Shown here piece by piece: positions 16,501 through 24,614 of a stretch of 64,000 nucleotides of DNA. Source of the stretch: Streptomyces thermolilacinus SPC6 (lineage in GTDB: Bacteria > Actinomycetota > Actinomycetes > Streptomycetales > Streptomycetaceae). The stretch spans positions 4,293,001 to 4,357,000 of the forward strand of contig NZ_ASHX02000001.1 of NCBI RefSeq assembly GCF_000478605.2, read 5' to 3'. The position numbers and the translations under genes were made by a program. Within the stretch, counting starts at the first letter, position 1. Every line of letters begins with the position of its first letter. The notes beneath the pieces were generated by a model. It saw only the letters and a program-made list of their open reading frames with translations, was not told the origin of the DNA and did no database searches.

Positions 16501-16911
16501 TCAGGCGTCGAGCTGGTGGTCGGCCCAGACGTAGGTCTCCGGCAGCAGCTCGGCGACGGGCACCGTCCGCACCGCCTCGCCCCGGCCGATGATGACCCTC
16601 ATCGAGGGGAAGTAGTCGAGCAGGGCCTGCCGGCAGGGGCCGCACGGCGGGATGATCCCCCGCTCCCGGTCGCCCACGGCGACGATCGTGTCCAGCTCGT
16701 ACGCGCCCTGCGCCGCCGCCGCGCCGATGACGACCAGCTCCGCGCACGGCCCTCCCGTGAAGTGGTACGCGTTCACCGCGGTGACGATCCGCCCGTCCCG
16801 GGCGCGGGCGGCGGCCGCCACGGTGTGGTTGTCGCCCCGGCAGCGGGTGCGGGCGACACGCGCCGCCGCCTCGACGAGTTCCTGGTCGACGTCTTCCGTG
16901 CGCGTGGTCAT
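16501..16911 (-). CDS. Cytidine deaminase family, blasticidin-S-deaminase-like
   Basis: A 136-residue zinc deaminase. Zinc ligands are Cys56 in GGPCAELV and Cys90/Cys93 in PPCGPCRQ; Glu58 is the catalytic acid. From memory, the run NAYHFTGGPCAELVV, the following Ala-rich helix, the segment around RGIIPPCGPCRQ, and the C-terminal ELLPETYVWA closely follow fungal and bacterial blasticidin-S deaminases, more than housekeeping cytidine deaminases. So it may deaminate blasticidin S or a similar cytosine-nucleoside antibiotic, or just cytidine. ATG 16911; a standalone gene. Confidence 0.8.
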   Translation of the reverse strand: MTTRTEDVDQELVEAAARVARTRCRGDNHTVAAAARARDGRIVTAVNAYHFTGGPCAELVVIGAAAAQGAYELDTIVAVGDRERGIIPPCGPCRQALLDYFPSMRVIIGRGEAVRTVPVAELLPETYVWADHQLDA

Positions 16912-17115
16912 CTTCTCCGCCTCGGTCGTAAGGGTGCCCGGCGACGTTGCCCGGTCCGCGGGCGGGAAGGCAACCCGATATCACCGGGAGCGGAACCGGA
17001 ACCGGGCCCCGGGTTCCCGCGGCCGGACCGGGCTCAGGGCCCCGGGGCCGGGGCCAGGGGCAGGAGCCCAGGGGCCCCCGGGGGCCGGGGCCGGACGCCC
17101 GCCTAGGGTGGGGGG

Positions 17116-17895
17116 ATGGAATCGCAGCCGTACCTCGCACAGCTGTTCTCGCTGGAGAACCACACCGCCCTCGTCACCGGCGGCAGCTCCGGCATCGGAC
17201 GCGCCATCGCGGGCGCCCTCGCCCGCGCGGGGGCGAACGTCGTGATCGTCGCGCGCCGCGAGGCCGAACTCGCCGCGACCGTCGGCGAGCTGGAGGCCGA
17301 GGGCTGCCGCGCCGCCTGGGTCGCCGCCGACCTCGCCACACGCGACGGCGTCCGGGACGCCGCCGACCGCGCCGCCGCCGTCTTCGGCGAGCCCGACATC
17401 CTCGTCAACTGCGCCGGGATCAACCTGCGCCCGCCCATGAGCGAGCTGGACGAGGACGTGTGGGACCGGACCATGGCCGTGAACCTGGACGCCCCGTTCC
17501 TGCTCGGCCAGCGCTTCGGGCCCGGCATGGCCGAGCGCGGGTACGGCCGGATCATCCACGTCACGTCCCAGCAGGCGCACCGCGCTTTCGTCCAGAGCGG
17601 CGCGTACGGGGTGTCGAAGGGCGGCCTGGAGTCGCTGGCCCGCTCGCAGGCGGAGGCGTGGTCCCCGCACGGCGTCACCTGCAACACCCTTGTGCCCGGC
17701 TTCGTCCTGACCCCGCTCAACGCGCGGCTCCAGTCGCAGCCCGGCACGATCGCCGCCCTCGCCGACCGGACCCTCGTCGGCCGCAACGGCGTGCCCGAGG
17801 ACTTCGCGGGCGCGGCCGTGTTCCTGGCGAGCCGCGCGTCGGCGTACGTCACCGGGCAGTCGGTGTTCGTGGACGGCGGCTTCCACGCCCACTGA
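17116..17895 (+). CDS. SDR-family oxidoreductase
   Basis: A 259-residue classical short-chain dehydrogenase/reductase. The Rossmann motif TGGSSGIG is at 21-28, NCAG follows the fourth strand, and the active site is Ser (in VTSQQ) with Tyr164 and Lys168 (YGVSK). The C-terminal VTGQSVFVDGGF is standard. Arg38-Arg39 after the second strand favours NADP. Resembles gluconate 5-dehydrogenase and similar sugar or polyol oxidoreductases, but the substrate cannot be fixed. ATG 17116 has GGGGGG just upstream. It converges with the membrane-protein gene over a hairpin. Confidence 0.88.
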   Translation: MESQPYLAQLFSLENHTALVTGGSSGIGRAIAGALARAGANVVIVARREAELAATVGELEAEGCRAAWVAADLATRDGVRDAADRAAAVFGEPDILVNCAGINLRPPMSELDEDVWDRTMAVNLDAPFLLGQRFGPGMAERGYGRIIHVTSQQAHRAFVQSGAYGVSKGGLESLARSQAEAWSPHGVTCNTLVPGFVLTPLNARLQSQPGTIAALADRTLVGRNGVPEDFAGAAVFLASRASAYVTGQSVFVDGGFHAH

Positions 17896-17921
17896 GCGCC
17901 CCCGGGACCGTCAAGGCGGCA

Positions 17922-17950
17922 GCGTCCGGGGTGCGTTCAGCCCCGGACGC
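17922..17950. terminator. 10-bp hairpin between convergent genes
   Basis: GCGTCCGGGG at 17922-17931 pairs perfectly with 17941-17950. The right arm includes the last codons of the convergent membrane-protein gene, so the stem is shared by both 3' ends. Confidence 0.5.
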
Positions 17951-18995
17951 GCACCCCGTACCGCGTCCGCAGCTGCCGCGTCTCCCACCACGCGACCGCC
18001 GTCACCGACGCCGGGCCGCCCAGCAGCACGCAGAACTGCACCAGCGGCGGGCCCGGCGGGAGGCCGCCGTAGGAGAGGTTGACGGCCGCCATCTCCCACA
18101 CCAGCACACCGGTCAGCAGCGCGGGCAGCGCCGCGTGCACCTCCGTCGTGTTGAACGCGCTCCGCACCGCCCGGCCCGACGAGAACACCAGGAACAGCAG
18201 CGTCCCCAGCGGCGCCATCAGGACCACCGCACCCACGAGCGCCGAGAGCAGCACCGGCAGCGCCCCCCGCAGAGTTTCGCTCAGCAGAGTGGCGGCCCAC
18301 ACGAGCAACGGCGTCGCGGTGAACGCCCCGAAGTACCACAGCACCGACCGGACCGCAGGCCGCAGCCCCGCCCGCATCCCCGGCCGGGCGGCGGGCGGCG
18401 ACAGCCGGAACAGGACGAACACCACGACCGGCGTGCTGAGCAGCAGCAGCCACGGCGTGAGCACGAGCCGCATGACGTACTGCTCCTGCGCCTGGTCCCA
18501 GTCCTCCGCCGTCCCGTACACGGTGAGGATCAGCAGCGAGGCGACCGCCGCCGACCAGGCCCGGATCTTCTGCACGCGCGCGATGTCCGGGTCCCCGATC
18601 CGCCGCGTGTCGTACGGGAACACCTGCCGCGCCTTCTTCCGCGCGAACCGGGCCATCGGGTACCCCACCAGGACCGCCACCGCGGGCCACACGCAGCACA
18701 GGAACGGCACCCACAGCAGCGCCTTCCCCCCGCTCATGTACCCGAGCAGCTCCCGCAGCGTCGGCCACTCGTCGTCCCGGAACCGCTGCCACAGCGACGG
18801 GCGCCGCGGCGGGTACGGCGGGTACGGGCCCGGGTGCGGCGGATACGGGTGCGGCGGGTACGGCTGCTGGTGCGGCGGGCGCGGGCCCGGCACGTACGGA
18901 CCGCCCCCGTACGGGGACCCGTAGGGGTCCCCGGGGCCGCGCGGCTCGCCCCCGTACGGGTTCCCCCGGTACGGATTCTGTCCCCCGTACGACAC
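17937..18995 (-). CDS. Multi-pass membrane protein with Pro/Tyr/Gly-rich N-terminus
   Basis: A 352-residue protein. Residues 1 to about 68 are a low-complexity cytoplasmic tail rich in PYGG and YPPHP units; the rest holds about seven hydrophobic helices separated by short basic loops (e.g. RFARKKARQVFPYDTRR after the second helix). Such Pro-rich tails are common in actinobacterial membrane proteins linked to envelope or division, but no domain identifies the function. ATG 18995 is followed by the repeat region. Monocistronic. Confidence 0.7.
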   Translation of the reverse strand: MSYGGQNPYRGNPYGGEPRGPGDPYGSPYGGGPYVPGPRPPHQQPYPPHPYPPHPGPYPPYPPRRPSLWQRFRDDEWPTLRELLGYMSGGKALLWVPFLCCVWPAVAVLVGYPMARFARKKARQVFPYDTRRIGDPDIARVQKIRAWSAAVASLLILTVYGTAEDWDQAQEQYVMRLVLTPWLLLLSTPVVVFVLFRLSPPAARPGMRAGLRPAVRSVLWYFGAFTATPLLVWAATLLSETLRGALPVLLSALVGAVVLMAPLGTLLFLVFSSGRAVRSAFNTTEVHAALPALLTGVLVWEMAAVNLSYGGLPPGPPLVQFCVLLGGPASVTAVAWWETRQLRTRYGVRVRG

Positions 18996-19154
18996 GTCGA
19001 CGCCCCTCCTGGATGCTCACCGCCACCGGAGCCGGGATGCCCGGATGACTGGTCAACTCCTACCGCACGCCGCCGACATCCCGTCACCCGGCACCCGGCA
19101 CCCGCCCCGGCCCCCCGGCACCCGCCCCCCGGCCTCTGGCACCCGCCCCGGCGC

Positions 19155-19745
19155 TCACCACCCCAGGTGCGTGAAGCCCGGCCAGCCCGTCGGGTCGGTC
19201 GCGTCGATGTGCCGGACGCGCGGCAGCAGGGCGGCGGGCATGCCCGGCGGGGCCTCCCGGCGCTCGTCCAGCATCCACGACTGCGCGGTGCGCAGCGCCC
19301 GGCCGGGGGACCGGCCCTCGCGGCTCATGTGGTGGTGCGTCATGTACATCAGCAGCGACGTCACCTCGTCCGGGCCCAGCAGCAGCCCGCCCGGGTGGAA
19401 CTCCGCGTGCAGCGCGCGGGACTCCTCGCCCGCGTGCGGCAGGTCGTGCGCCGGGTTCCCCACGACGGGCGCCTGCCGGGCGGCGCCGGGACGCGCCGTG
19501 GCCGGGCGCGCGGCGACCTCGCACAGCAGCCGGGCGGACGGTACGTAGGAGATGCGGGCGTACTGGCAGGCGTACCGGCGCCGCCCGGCCGGCCGCGCCG
19601 CGTGCCACGGCACCAGGCCGAGCTCCGCCATGGGCACCAGCACGAGGGACGGCACGCCCGCGAGCCGCTTCAGGAGCGGCTCCCTGACGGTCCGCCCCGC
19701 CCCGTAGCACAGCAGCTGCGGCACGGCGCGCGCCGCGCCGCGTGC
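19155..19745 (-). pseudogene. Decayed CHAT-domain protein
   Basis: The minus-strand frame carries pieces of a CHAT (caspase-like) peptidase domain: LVLVPMAELGLVPWHAAR, then ISYVPSARLLCE, then NPAHDLPHAGEESRALHAEF. It then jumps from GGLLLGP to DEVTSLLMYMTHHHMSREG, which belongs to the C-terminal end of such domains. The middle part that should hold the catalytic His and Cys (the CHG and SACRTG-like motifs) is deleted, and the TPR or WD region normally preceding CHAT is absent. No convincing start codon is seen. It is a remnant; intact relatives are peptidase modules in signalling or defence proteins. Confidence 0.6.
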
Positions 19746-19803
19746 GGGCGCGGGGGGCCCCGTACGGTCGTCACCGACCACGCTGGCGCCGGGGACCGGG
19801 ACC

Positions 19804-20589
19804 TCACCCGGTGGCGAGCAACGCCTCCACGTGGGCGCGCCCGGCGGCGAGCAGGGCGGGCAGTTCGGGGACGCCGGGGTACCAGCGCTTCTCGTACTCC
19901 CAGCAGAACCAGCCGTCCGGACCGGCGGGCGCGACGCACTCGCCGAGCGGCAGGGCGCCCGCGCCGAGCGGCACCGGCGTCGGGTCGTCGCGTCCGGCGC
20001 AGTCCTTGACCTGGACGTACCCGAGGTACGGCTCCAGCAGCCCGTACGTGCGGACGGGCTCCTCACCGGCGCGCCAGGCGTGCTGCACGTCCCACACGGC
20101 GCCCACGTGCGGGTGGCCAACGGCGGCGACGACCCGGGCGACGTCGGCGCCCGTCGGGTGGGAGTCGTGGTTCTCCAGCAGGACCCGCACCCCGGCCTCG
20201 GCGGCGACCTCGGCGGCGGCGCCCAGGCGGCGGGCGGCGGTCGCGTCGGCGGCGTCCCGGGACCGCTCGCCCCCGCCGGGGAAGACCCGCACGAACGGGG
20301 CCTGGAGGTCGGCGGCGAGGTGGATCAGCCGGTGCAGCTCCTCGTACACGGGCTCGTCGTCATCGTCGGCGGCGACCCGCGCGTACCCGGCGACGCTCAG
20401 CACGCCCACCCCGGCGGCGGTGAACTCCCGCAGCACGTCCCGCCGCTCGTGCGCGACGAGCCCGGGGTGGACGGGCTCCTCCGGGTGGGCCCGCAGCTCC
20501 ACCCCCCGGCACCCGGTCTCAGCGGCGAGCCGCACGACGTCCCCGACACCCATCCCGGGCACCCCAAGTGTGGAAAAAGCGAACTTCAT
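19804..20589 (-). CDS. Sugar phosphate isomerase/epimerase (xylose-isomerase-like TIM barrel)
   Basis: A 261-residue protein of the AP-endonuclease-2/xylose-isomerase-like superfamily. It opens with FAFSTLGVPGM, has VRVFPGG after the third strand, LLENHDSHPTG (Glu and His metal ligands), AVWDVQHAWRAG (Asp, His) and YVQVKDCAG, the standard metal-site order. Likely isomerises or epimerises a sugar or inositol derivative. It lies 110 bp downstream of the pectate lyase on the same strand, so the two may be co-transcribed. ATG 20589 has GGGGG upstream. Confidence 0.82.
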   Translation of the reverse strand: MKFAFSTLGVPGMGVGDVVRLAAETGCRGVELRAHPEEPVHPGLVAHERRDVLREFTAAGVGVLSVAGYARVAADDDDEPVYEELHRLIHLAADLQAPFVRVFPGGGERSRDAADATAARRLGAAAEVAAEAGVRVLLENHDSHPTGADVARVVAAVGHPHVGAVWDVQHAWRAGEEPVRTYGLLEPYLGYVQVKDCAGRDDPTPVPLGAGALPLGECVAPAGPDGWFCWEYEKRWYPGVPELPALLAAGRAHVEALLATG

Positions 20590-20699
20590 CCCCCGAACGT
20601 ACCCCCGCCGCCCCGTCCGAACCCGGCAGGACGGACCGCCGTACGCGCCCGGCCCGCCCGGAAGGGCCGGGCGGGCCGGGGGGTGGGGGAGGGTGGGGG

Positions 20700-22301
20700 C
20701 TACAGGGTGACCGGGCGGCCGCCGAGGGAGACGGACAGGCGGCCGTCGGAGGCGTACGTCCAGGTCAGGGCGCCCGCGTAGGAGGAACAGCGGGAGCCGT
20801 TCGTGCCGGACCAGAACTGGTTCGTGCCGTCCACGTCGCCGACGACCTTGTCGTTGGAGCCGCTGCCGCTGCCGCTGCCGCTGCCGCTGCGGCAGGACGT
20901 GTTGCCGCGGAACACCGACGTGCCGGACTCCCAGGTGTAGTTGCGCTGGGCGTTGTCGACGCTGAGATTGTTGGACACCGCCATGGACCCGGGGTTCCGG
21001 TTGTACGTGAAGCCGTGCTTGCCGTTGTCGTAGGCGATGCTGCGCCGCACGACGTGGTTGACGCCGATGTCCTCGCCGCCGAGCTTGTAGCCGTTGCGGT
21101 CGCCCGCGGTGTTCTGGGTGCCGTCGGAGAGGGTGCCGTTCTCGTACGCGAGGGAGTCCTCGATGGTGACCGCGCCGATGGGGCCCGTGTCGGTCTTCGT
21201 GTACAGGTCCCAGCCGTCGTCGATGTTGTTGTGGGCGACGGCGTACCGGAAGACGTTGCCGGGGCCGACCGTCAGCTTCGCGGCGAAGCCGTCGGCGTCC
21301 TCGCCGTCGGAGTCGGCGTTGTCGTGCGACTCGGCGCTGAGGATGAGGTTGTTCGACGGCCACTGGTCGCGGGGCGTGGTGGACGCCATGCGGGAGAGCT
21401 GCAGGCCGGTGTCGCGGTTGAAGCGGGTGACCGTGCGCTCGATGACGTTGTTGCTGCCGCCGACGAAGATGCCGTTGTCACCTGCGCGTTCGACGGTCAG
21501 GCCGTGGATGTGCCAGTACGAGGCGTTGAGCGCGAGCCCGCGGTTGGACGGGGCCTCGGCCATGGCGGAGAAGTTCAGTACGGGCTTCTCGCCGGGGTAC
21601 GCGGCGAGTTCGGTGCGGGCGCTCGCGGTGCCGTTCCTGCCCGCCGGGATGGTGACGGTCTGGGAGTAGCGGTAGGTGCCGCCGCGCACGTAGATCGTCC
21701 CGCCCGGCGTGATCCGGCTGATGGCCGAGGTGAGCGTGGTGGGCGCCGAGACCGTACCGGGGGCGCTGTCGGTGCCGTTGGGGGCGACGTACAGGGCGCT
21801 GCCGGTGGGCGGCGGGGTCGTCGTACCGCCCGTCTCGGCCTCCAGGTGGTCGATGTTGGCCAGGCCGTCCGCCGTCGTGGGGGTGAGGCGGATGGTGTTG
21901 GCGCCCGCGTCGAGCGGGACGGTGAGCGTCGCGGAGGCCCAGGTGGCCCAGGCGCCGGTGGGCGCGAACGACTGCTGAGCGGCGGAGGCGCCGTTGACGG
22001 TGAGGGTGGCGGGGCGCGGCGAGGTGGTGCCGTTGGCGTACCGGACGGTGAGCGTCGCGGTGCCGGCCTGCGGGGCGTCGACCGTGAACTGGAGGGCGGC
22101 GCCGACGGCGTTGCGGCCGTTGCAGAAGCCGGTGCCGGTGTACCCGGCGTGGTTCGTGTCGATGGTGCCGTCGCAGGTGGCGGGCGCGCGCTCGGCCTCG
22201 TACCGGGTGGGCGCGGCCGACGCGGTGGCGGGCAGCGCCACGACGGTACCGGCGGCCAGGGCGGCACACGCCAGCGCGGACAGCGCGGGTTTCGTCCTCA
22301 T
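20700..22301 (-). CDS. Secreted pectate lyase, PL9 family, with N-terminal CBM
   Basis: A 533-residue extracellular polysaccharide lyase. Order: signal peptide (1-29), a CBM35/CBM6-like carbohydrate-binding module (about 33-155, starting RYEAERA and ending ANIDHLEAE), a short Thr/Pro linker, then a right-handed beta-helix catalytic domain. The helix contains DADGFAAKLTVGPGN and HNNIDDGWDLYTK, hallmarks of PL9 pectate lyases with the Ca-binding Asp residues. A (Ser-Gly) run near residue 480 comes from a CCGCTG hexamer repeat. Cleaves polygalacturonate by beta-elimination. A LacI-type operator lies about 145 bp upstream of ATG 22301. Confidence 0.88.
   Translation of the reverse strand: MRTKPALSALACAALAAGTVVALPATASAAPTRYEAERAPATCDGTIDTNHAGYTGTGFCNGRNAVGAALQFTVDAPQAGTATLTVRYANGTTSPRPATLTVNGASAAQQSFAPTGAWATWASATLTVPLDAGANTIRLTPTTADGLANIDHLEAETGGTTTPPPTGSALYVAPNGTDSAPGTVSAPTTLTSAISRITPGGTIYVRGGTYRYSQTVTIPAGRNGTASARTELAAYPGEKPVLNFSAMAEAPSNRGLALNASYWHIHGLTVERAGDNGIFVGGSNNVIERTVTRFNRDTGLQLSRMASTTPRDQWPSNNLILSAESHDNADSDGEDADGFAAKLTVGPGNVFRYAVAHNNIDDGWDLYTKTDTGPIGAVTIEDSLAYENGTLSDGTQNTAGDRNGYKLGGEDIGVNHVVRRSIAYDNGKHGFTYNRNPGSMAVSNNLSVDNAQRNYTWESGTSVFRGNTSCRSGSGSGSGSGSNDKVVGDVDGTNQFWSGTNGSRCSSYAGALTWTYASDGRLSVSLGGRPVTL
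20860..20891. repeat. Hexanucleotide (GCTGCC)n microsatellite in the pectate lyase gene
   Basis: Five near-perfect CCGCTG units encode a Ser-Gly run on the minus strand. The unit is a multiple of three, so copy changes would keep the frame. Confidence 0.8.
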
Positions 22302-22444
22302 GGGGGGTCCTCGTCCTTCTGCGGGGTCGCGGAGTCTCTCGGCGCCGGGCCGCGGGGCCCGGGGGCCGGGGGAAGGGCGGCGCGGCTGCCAGGAGCGTGG
22401 GGGTGCGAGCTGCTGGTGCTGGACCGGCTCTGCTGCGGGAGCCG

Positions 22445-22458
22445 TAGAAAGCGCTTGC
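22445..22458. promoter_or_regulatory. Putative LacI-family operator upstream of the pectate lyase gene
   Basis: TAGAAAGCGCTTGC, with the palindromic core AAGCGCTT at 22449-22456. The same 14 bases occur at 35262-35275 between the LacI regulator and its divergent sugar operon. AANCGNTT-type cores are typical LacI-family sites. Confidence 0.65.
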
Positions 22459-22503
22459 CAAACTAGAAGCGCGTCATGGCCGCGTCAATCGGCTGGCCCC
22501 GGA

Positions 22504-22985
22504 GGAAACTTTCGAACAACAACTGGGGAGCGGGGCGGTCGTGGAGGGCCCGGCGGGGGAGGGGCGTTGTCAGTGGCGGCGGCGAGGGTGCGAAGCGCCT
22601 GGCCGGACGGAGATCGTGAGGGACTCGCGGCCATGGGGGGCGGGTAGGAAGGTCCTGCCCGCGGTCGGGGTCCCGCCAACTCGCCAGGGCGGGGCGGGAG
22701 TACGCCGGGCGACGGGCACCGGCCCATCCGCGCAGGCCACCGACCGCCCGCGTTGGCCCGGCCACCACGGACGCGCCGCACCGCCGTTGACGGGTTCCGC
22801 CCCCGGAAAACAGTGGAGGAGGCCCGCCCGGCCCCCTACCGTGCTGCTGAACCAAGTCGTCTGGGCAAGGACGTGCCGTTGTACACCCTGTGAGACCTCC
22901 CGAGAGCTGATGTGTCGCGCGCCCGCGCATACGCGCGCCGCGCCCCTTTTCGCTGCGGATCTCTCACTGGAACCGGTGTACTTCT
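22504..22985. other. Intergenic region, no gene seen
   Basis: Between the pectate lyase control region and the DUF1062 gene. Begins with GGAAACTTTC (22504-22513), a word also found upstream of the GH3 gene in similar form. The rest is GC-rich with no protein-like frame. Confidence 0.5.
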
Positions 22986-23534
22986 GTGCTCAATCGCTGG
23001 GTGGTCATGCCCACCTGCCTGCCGACCGTCCTCCGCCGTTGCCCCGCGTGCGCGTCCGGGCGCTTCCGGCCGAACGGCAAGTTCCGCGTCAACGCCCACC
23101 ACAAGCTCCTCGACGCCTGGCTCCTCCTGCTCTGCGCCGGGTGCGGTGACACGGCGAAGCTCACCGTCCTGGAGCGGATGAACGTGCGTTCCGTACGACC
23201 CGGGCTGCTGGACCGCATGCACGACAACGACCCCGTACTGGCCGCAGAACTGCTCCAGCACCCGGTCGTGCGGCGCCGTAACCGCGTCGCCCTCGACTGG
23301 ACGGGCGCCTGGCGCCTCGACACCGGGGGATCGGATCACCTGGACCGCGAGGTGATCGACGTCGCGGTCCGCTTCGCGGCGCGCATCCCCGTCCGTCCCG
23401 CGCGGCTGATCGCCGAAGGGTGCGGGCTCCCGCGCGCGGAGGCCGAGCGGCTGATCGCGGAGGGGAAACTCGTCTCGGCGGTCCGCCTGGACGGCAGGCC
23501 GTCCGACGACTTCACCTTCACGCTCAAGCGCTGA
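22986..23534 (+). CDS. DUF1062 family protein
   Basis: A 182-residue protein of the DUF1062 family. The N-terminal zinc-ribbon-like part has WVVMPTCLPTVLRRCPAC and LLCAGCGD, two CxxC-type pairs that probably bind zinc, with GKFRVNAHHKLLDAWLL between them, the family's most conserved run. The C-terminal half is helical (DVAVRFAARI, EAERLIAEGKLV) and may contain a winged or HTH-like fold. Function of the family is unknown. GTG 22986 is followed directly by the conserved region; the ribosome site is weak. Confidence 0.78.
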   Translation: MLNRWVVMPTCLPTVLRRCPACASGRFRPNGKFRVNAHHKLLDAWLLLLCAGCGDTAKLTVLERMNVRSVRPGLLDRMHDNDPVLAAELLQHPVVRRRNRVALDWTGAWRLDTGGSDHLDREVIDVAVRFAARIPVRPARLIAEGCGLPRAEAERLIAEGKLVSAVRLDGRPSDDFTFTLKR

Positions 23535-23669
23535 GCCCTCCCAGGGCCCGGGGCCCTGTCCGGCAGGCCCGGAACATGCCGGAGCCTGACGGGCGGGGAG
23601 CCTGCCGGGGGCTGTCCGGCCGGGCGGTACGTCCCGGCCGCGCCGGGCAGCCCCGCCGCCCGGCCGCGG

Positions 23670-24323
23670 TCAGCCCGTGACGGAGAAGAAGATCGTGTCC
23701 TGGCTGTACCCCGAGCTGTGCTTCGTCGCGGACTCCCACTCCTCGTGCTCGAACTCCAGCATCTCGATGAGCCGTCGGACGTCGTACCGGAAGCTCTCGT
23801 CCATCCGGTCCAGCACGCAGCGGTAGGCGTCGGCGGCGGGCTTGGCCCTGGCCAGGGGGAACGTGCCGATGTGCGGGCCGTCCCACGGCACGGGGATGCG
23901 GAAGGGGATCTCGTCCGGTGGCCCGGAGAACAGATGGTCACGTATCAGCAGATCGGCCGCGACGCCCAGGCGCCGCAGCTCGTCGTCGACCAGGCCGAAG
24001 AAGGTCGAGGGCTTGGAGTACACGCCCAGGTCCGTGGGGTCGGACGCCTGGCAGTCGATGATGTGCTGGAGAGCCGTGTAGTAGGCACTGGCGGCGTATT
24101 CGGCGTCCGAACTCGCATGCCCCGCCACCAGGTGGTCGAGCGCGTCGGGGACGGACAGACCCCAGTCGATGCCCTGGTGGTCCAGCGACTCCTGACTCCG
24201 GTACGCCCTTTCGCGCATCGCGTCGAGCCGCCGCCGCTGGTCGGGCGTGAGGCTCCCCGCGGTGCTCAGGAACGCGACGATGTCGGCCTTGTCGGCGGTG
24301 CTGTACGAGATGATCCGGCTCAT
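23670..24323 (-). CDS. Conserved Streptomyces protein (DUF7691-like), function unknown
   Basis: A 217-residue cytosolic protein, rich in acidic and aromatic residues, beginning MSRIISYSTADKADIVAF. Conserved-looking runs are HQGIDWGLSVPDALDHL, YYTALQHIIDCQASDPTDLG, KPSTFFGLVDDELRRLG and a C-terminal FEHEEWESATK...DTIFFS. I recall near-identical proteins in other streptomycetes (DUF7691), none with known function. ATG 24323 is chosen; ATG 24332 would add three residues. No operon partner. Confidence 0.65.
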   Translation of the reverse strand: MSRIISYSTADKADIVAFLSTAGSLTPDQRRRLDAMRERAYRSQESLDHQGIDWGLSVPDALDHLVAGHASSDAEYAASAYYTALQHIIDCQASDPTDLGVYSKPSTFFGLVDDELRRLGVAADLLIRDHLFSGPPDEIPFRIPVPWDGPHIGTFPLARAKPAADAYRCVLDRMDESFRYDVRRLIEMLEFEHEEWESATKHSSGYSQDTIFFSVTG

Positions 24324-24614
24324 GTCCCGCATGCTGCCAGCCGCCACTGACATCGGCGGGGCTGGACGGATGCGCGGACGCGTCAACACCTGGCCGTATG
24401 GCGGGCATTGCCCGCCACGCCGCAGCGCCGGGACGTCAGCACCTGGTGCTCGGCGAGGATTCGGGAGGGGTGTCCCCGAAGGCGCCGACAAGCCGGTCAG
24501 GTACGCGGACCGCTCATCCGCCGGAAGGCGCCCGGCCCCGGGGGCCACGTCCAGTCCTCCTTCACCGCCCACGGGCCCTGCGGGAGCCCCACCTGCGTAC
24601 CCCCGGCCCCGCCT

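Noticed and set aside
19804..21363. Long minus-strand frame joining the isomerase to the pectate lyase region
   Set aside because: The upstream part is an out-of-frame reading of the lyase gene; the isomerase starts at its own ATG at 20589.
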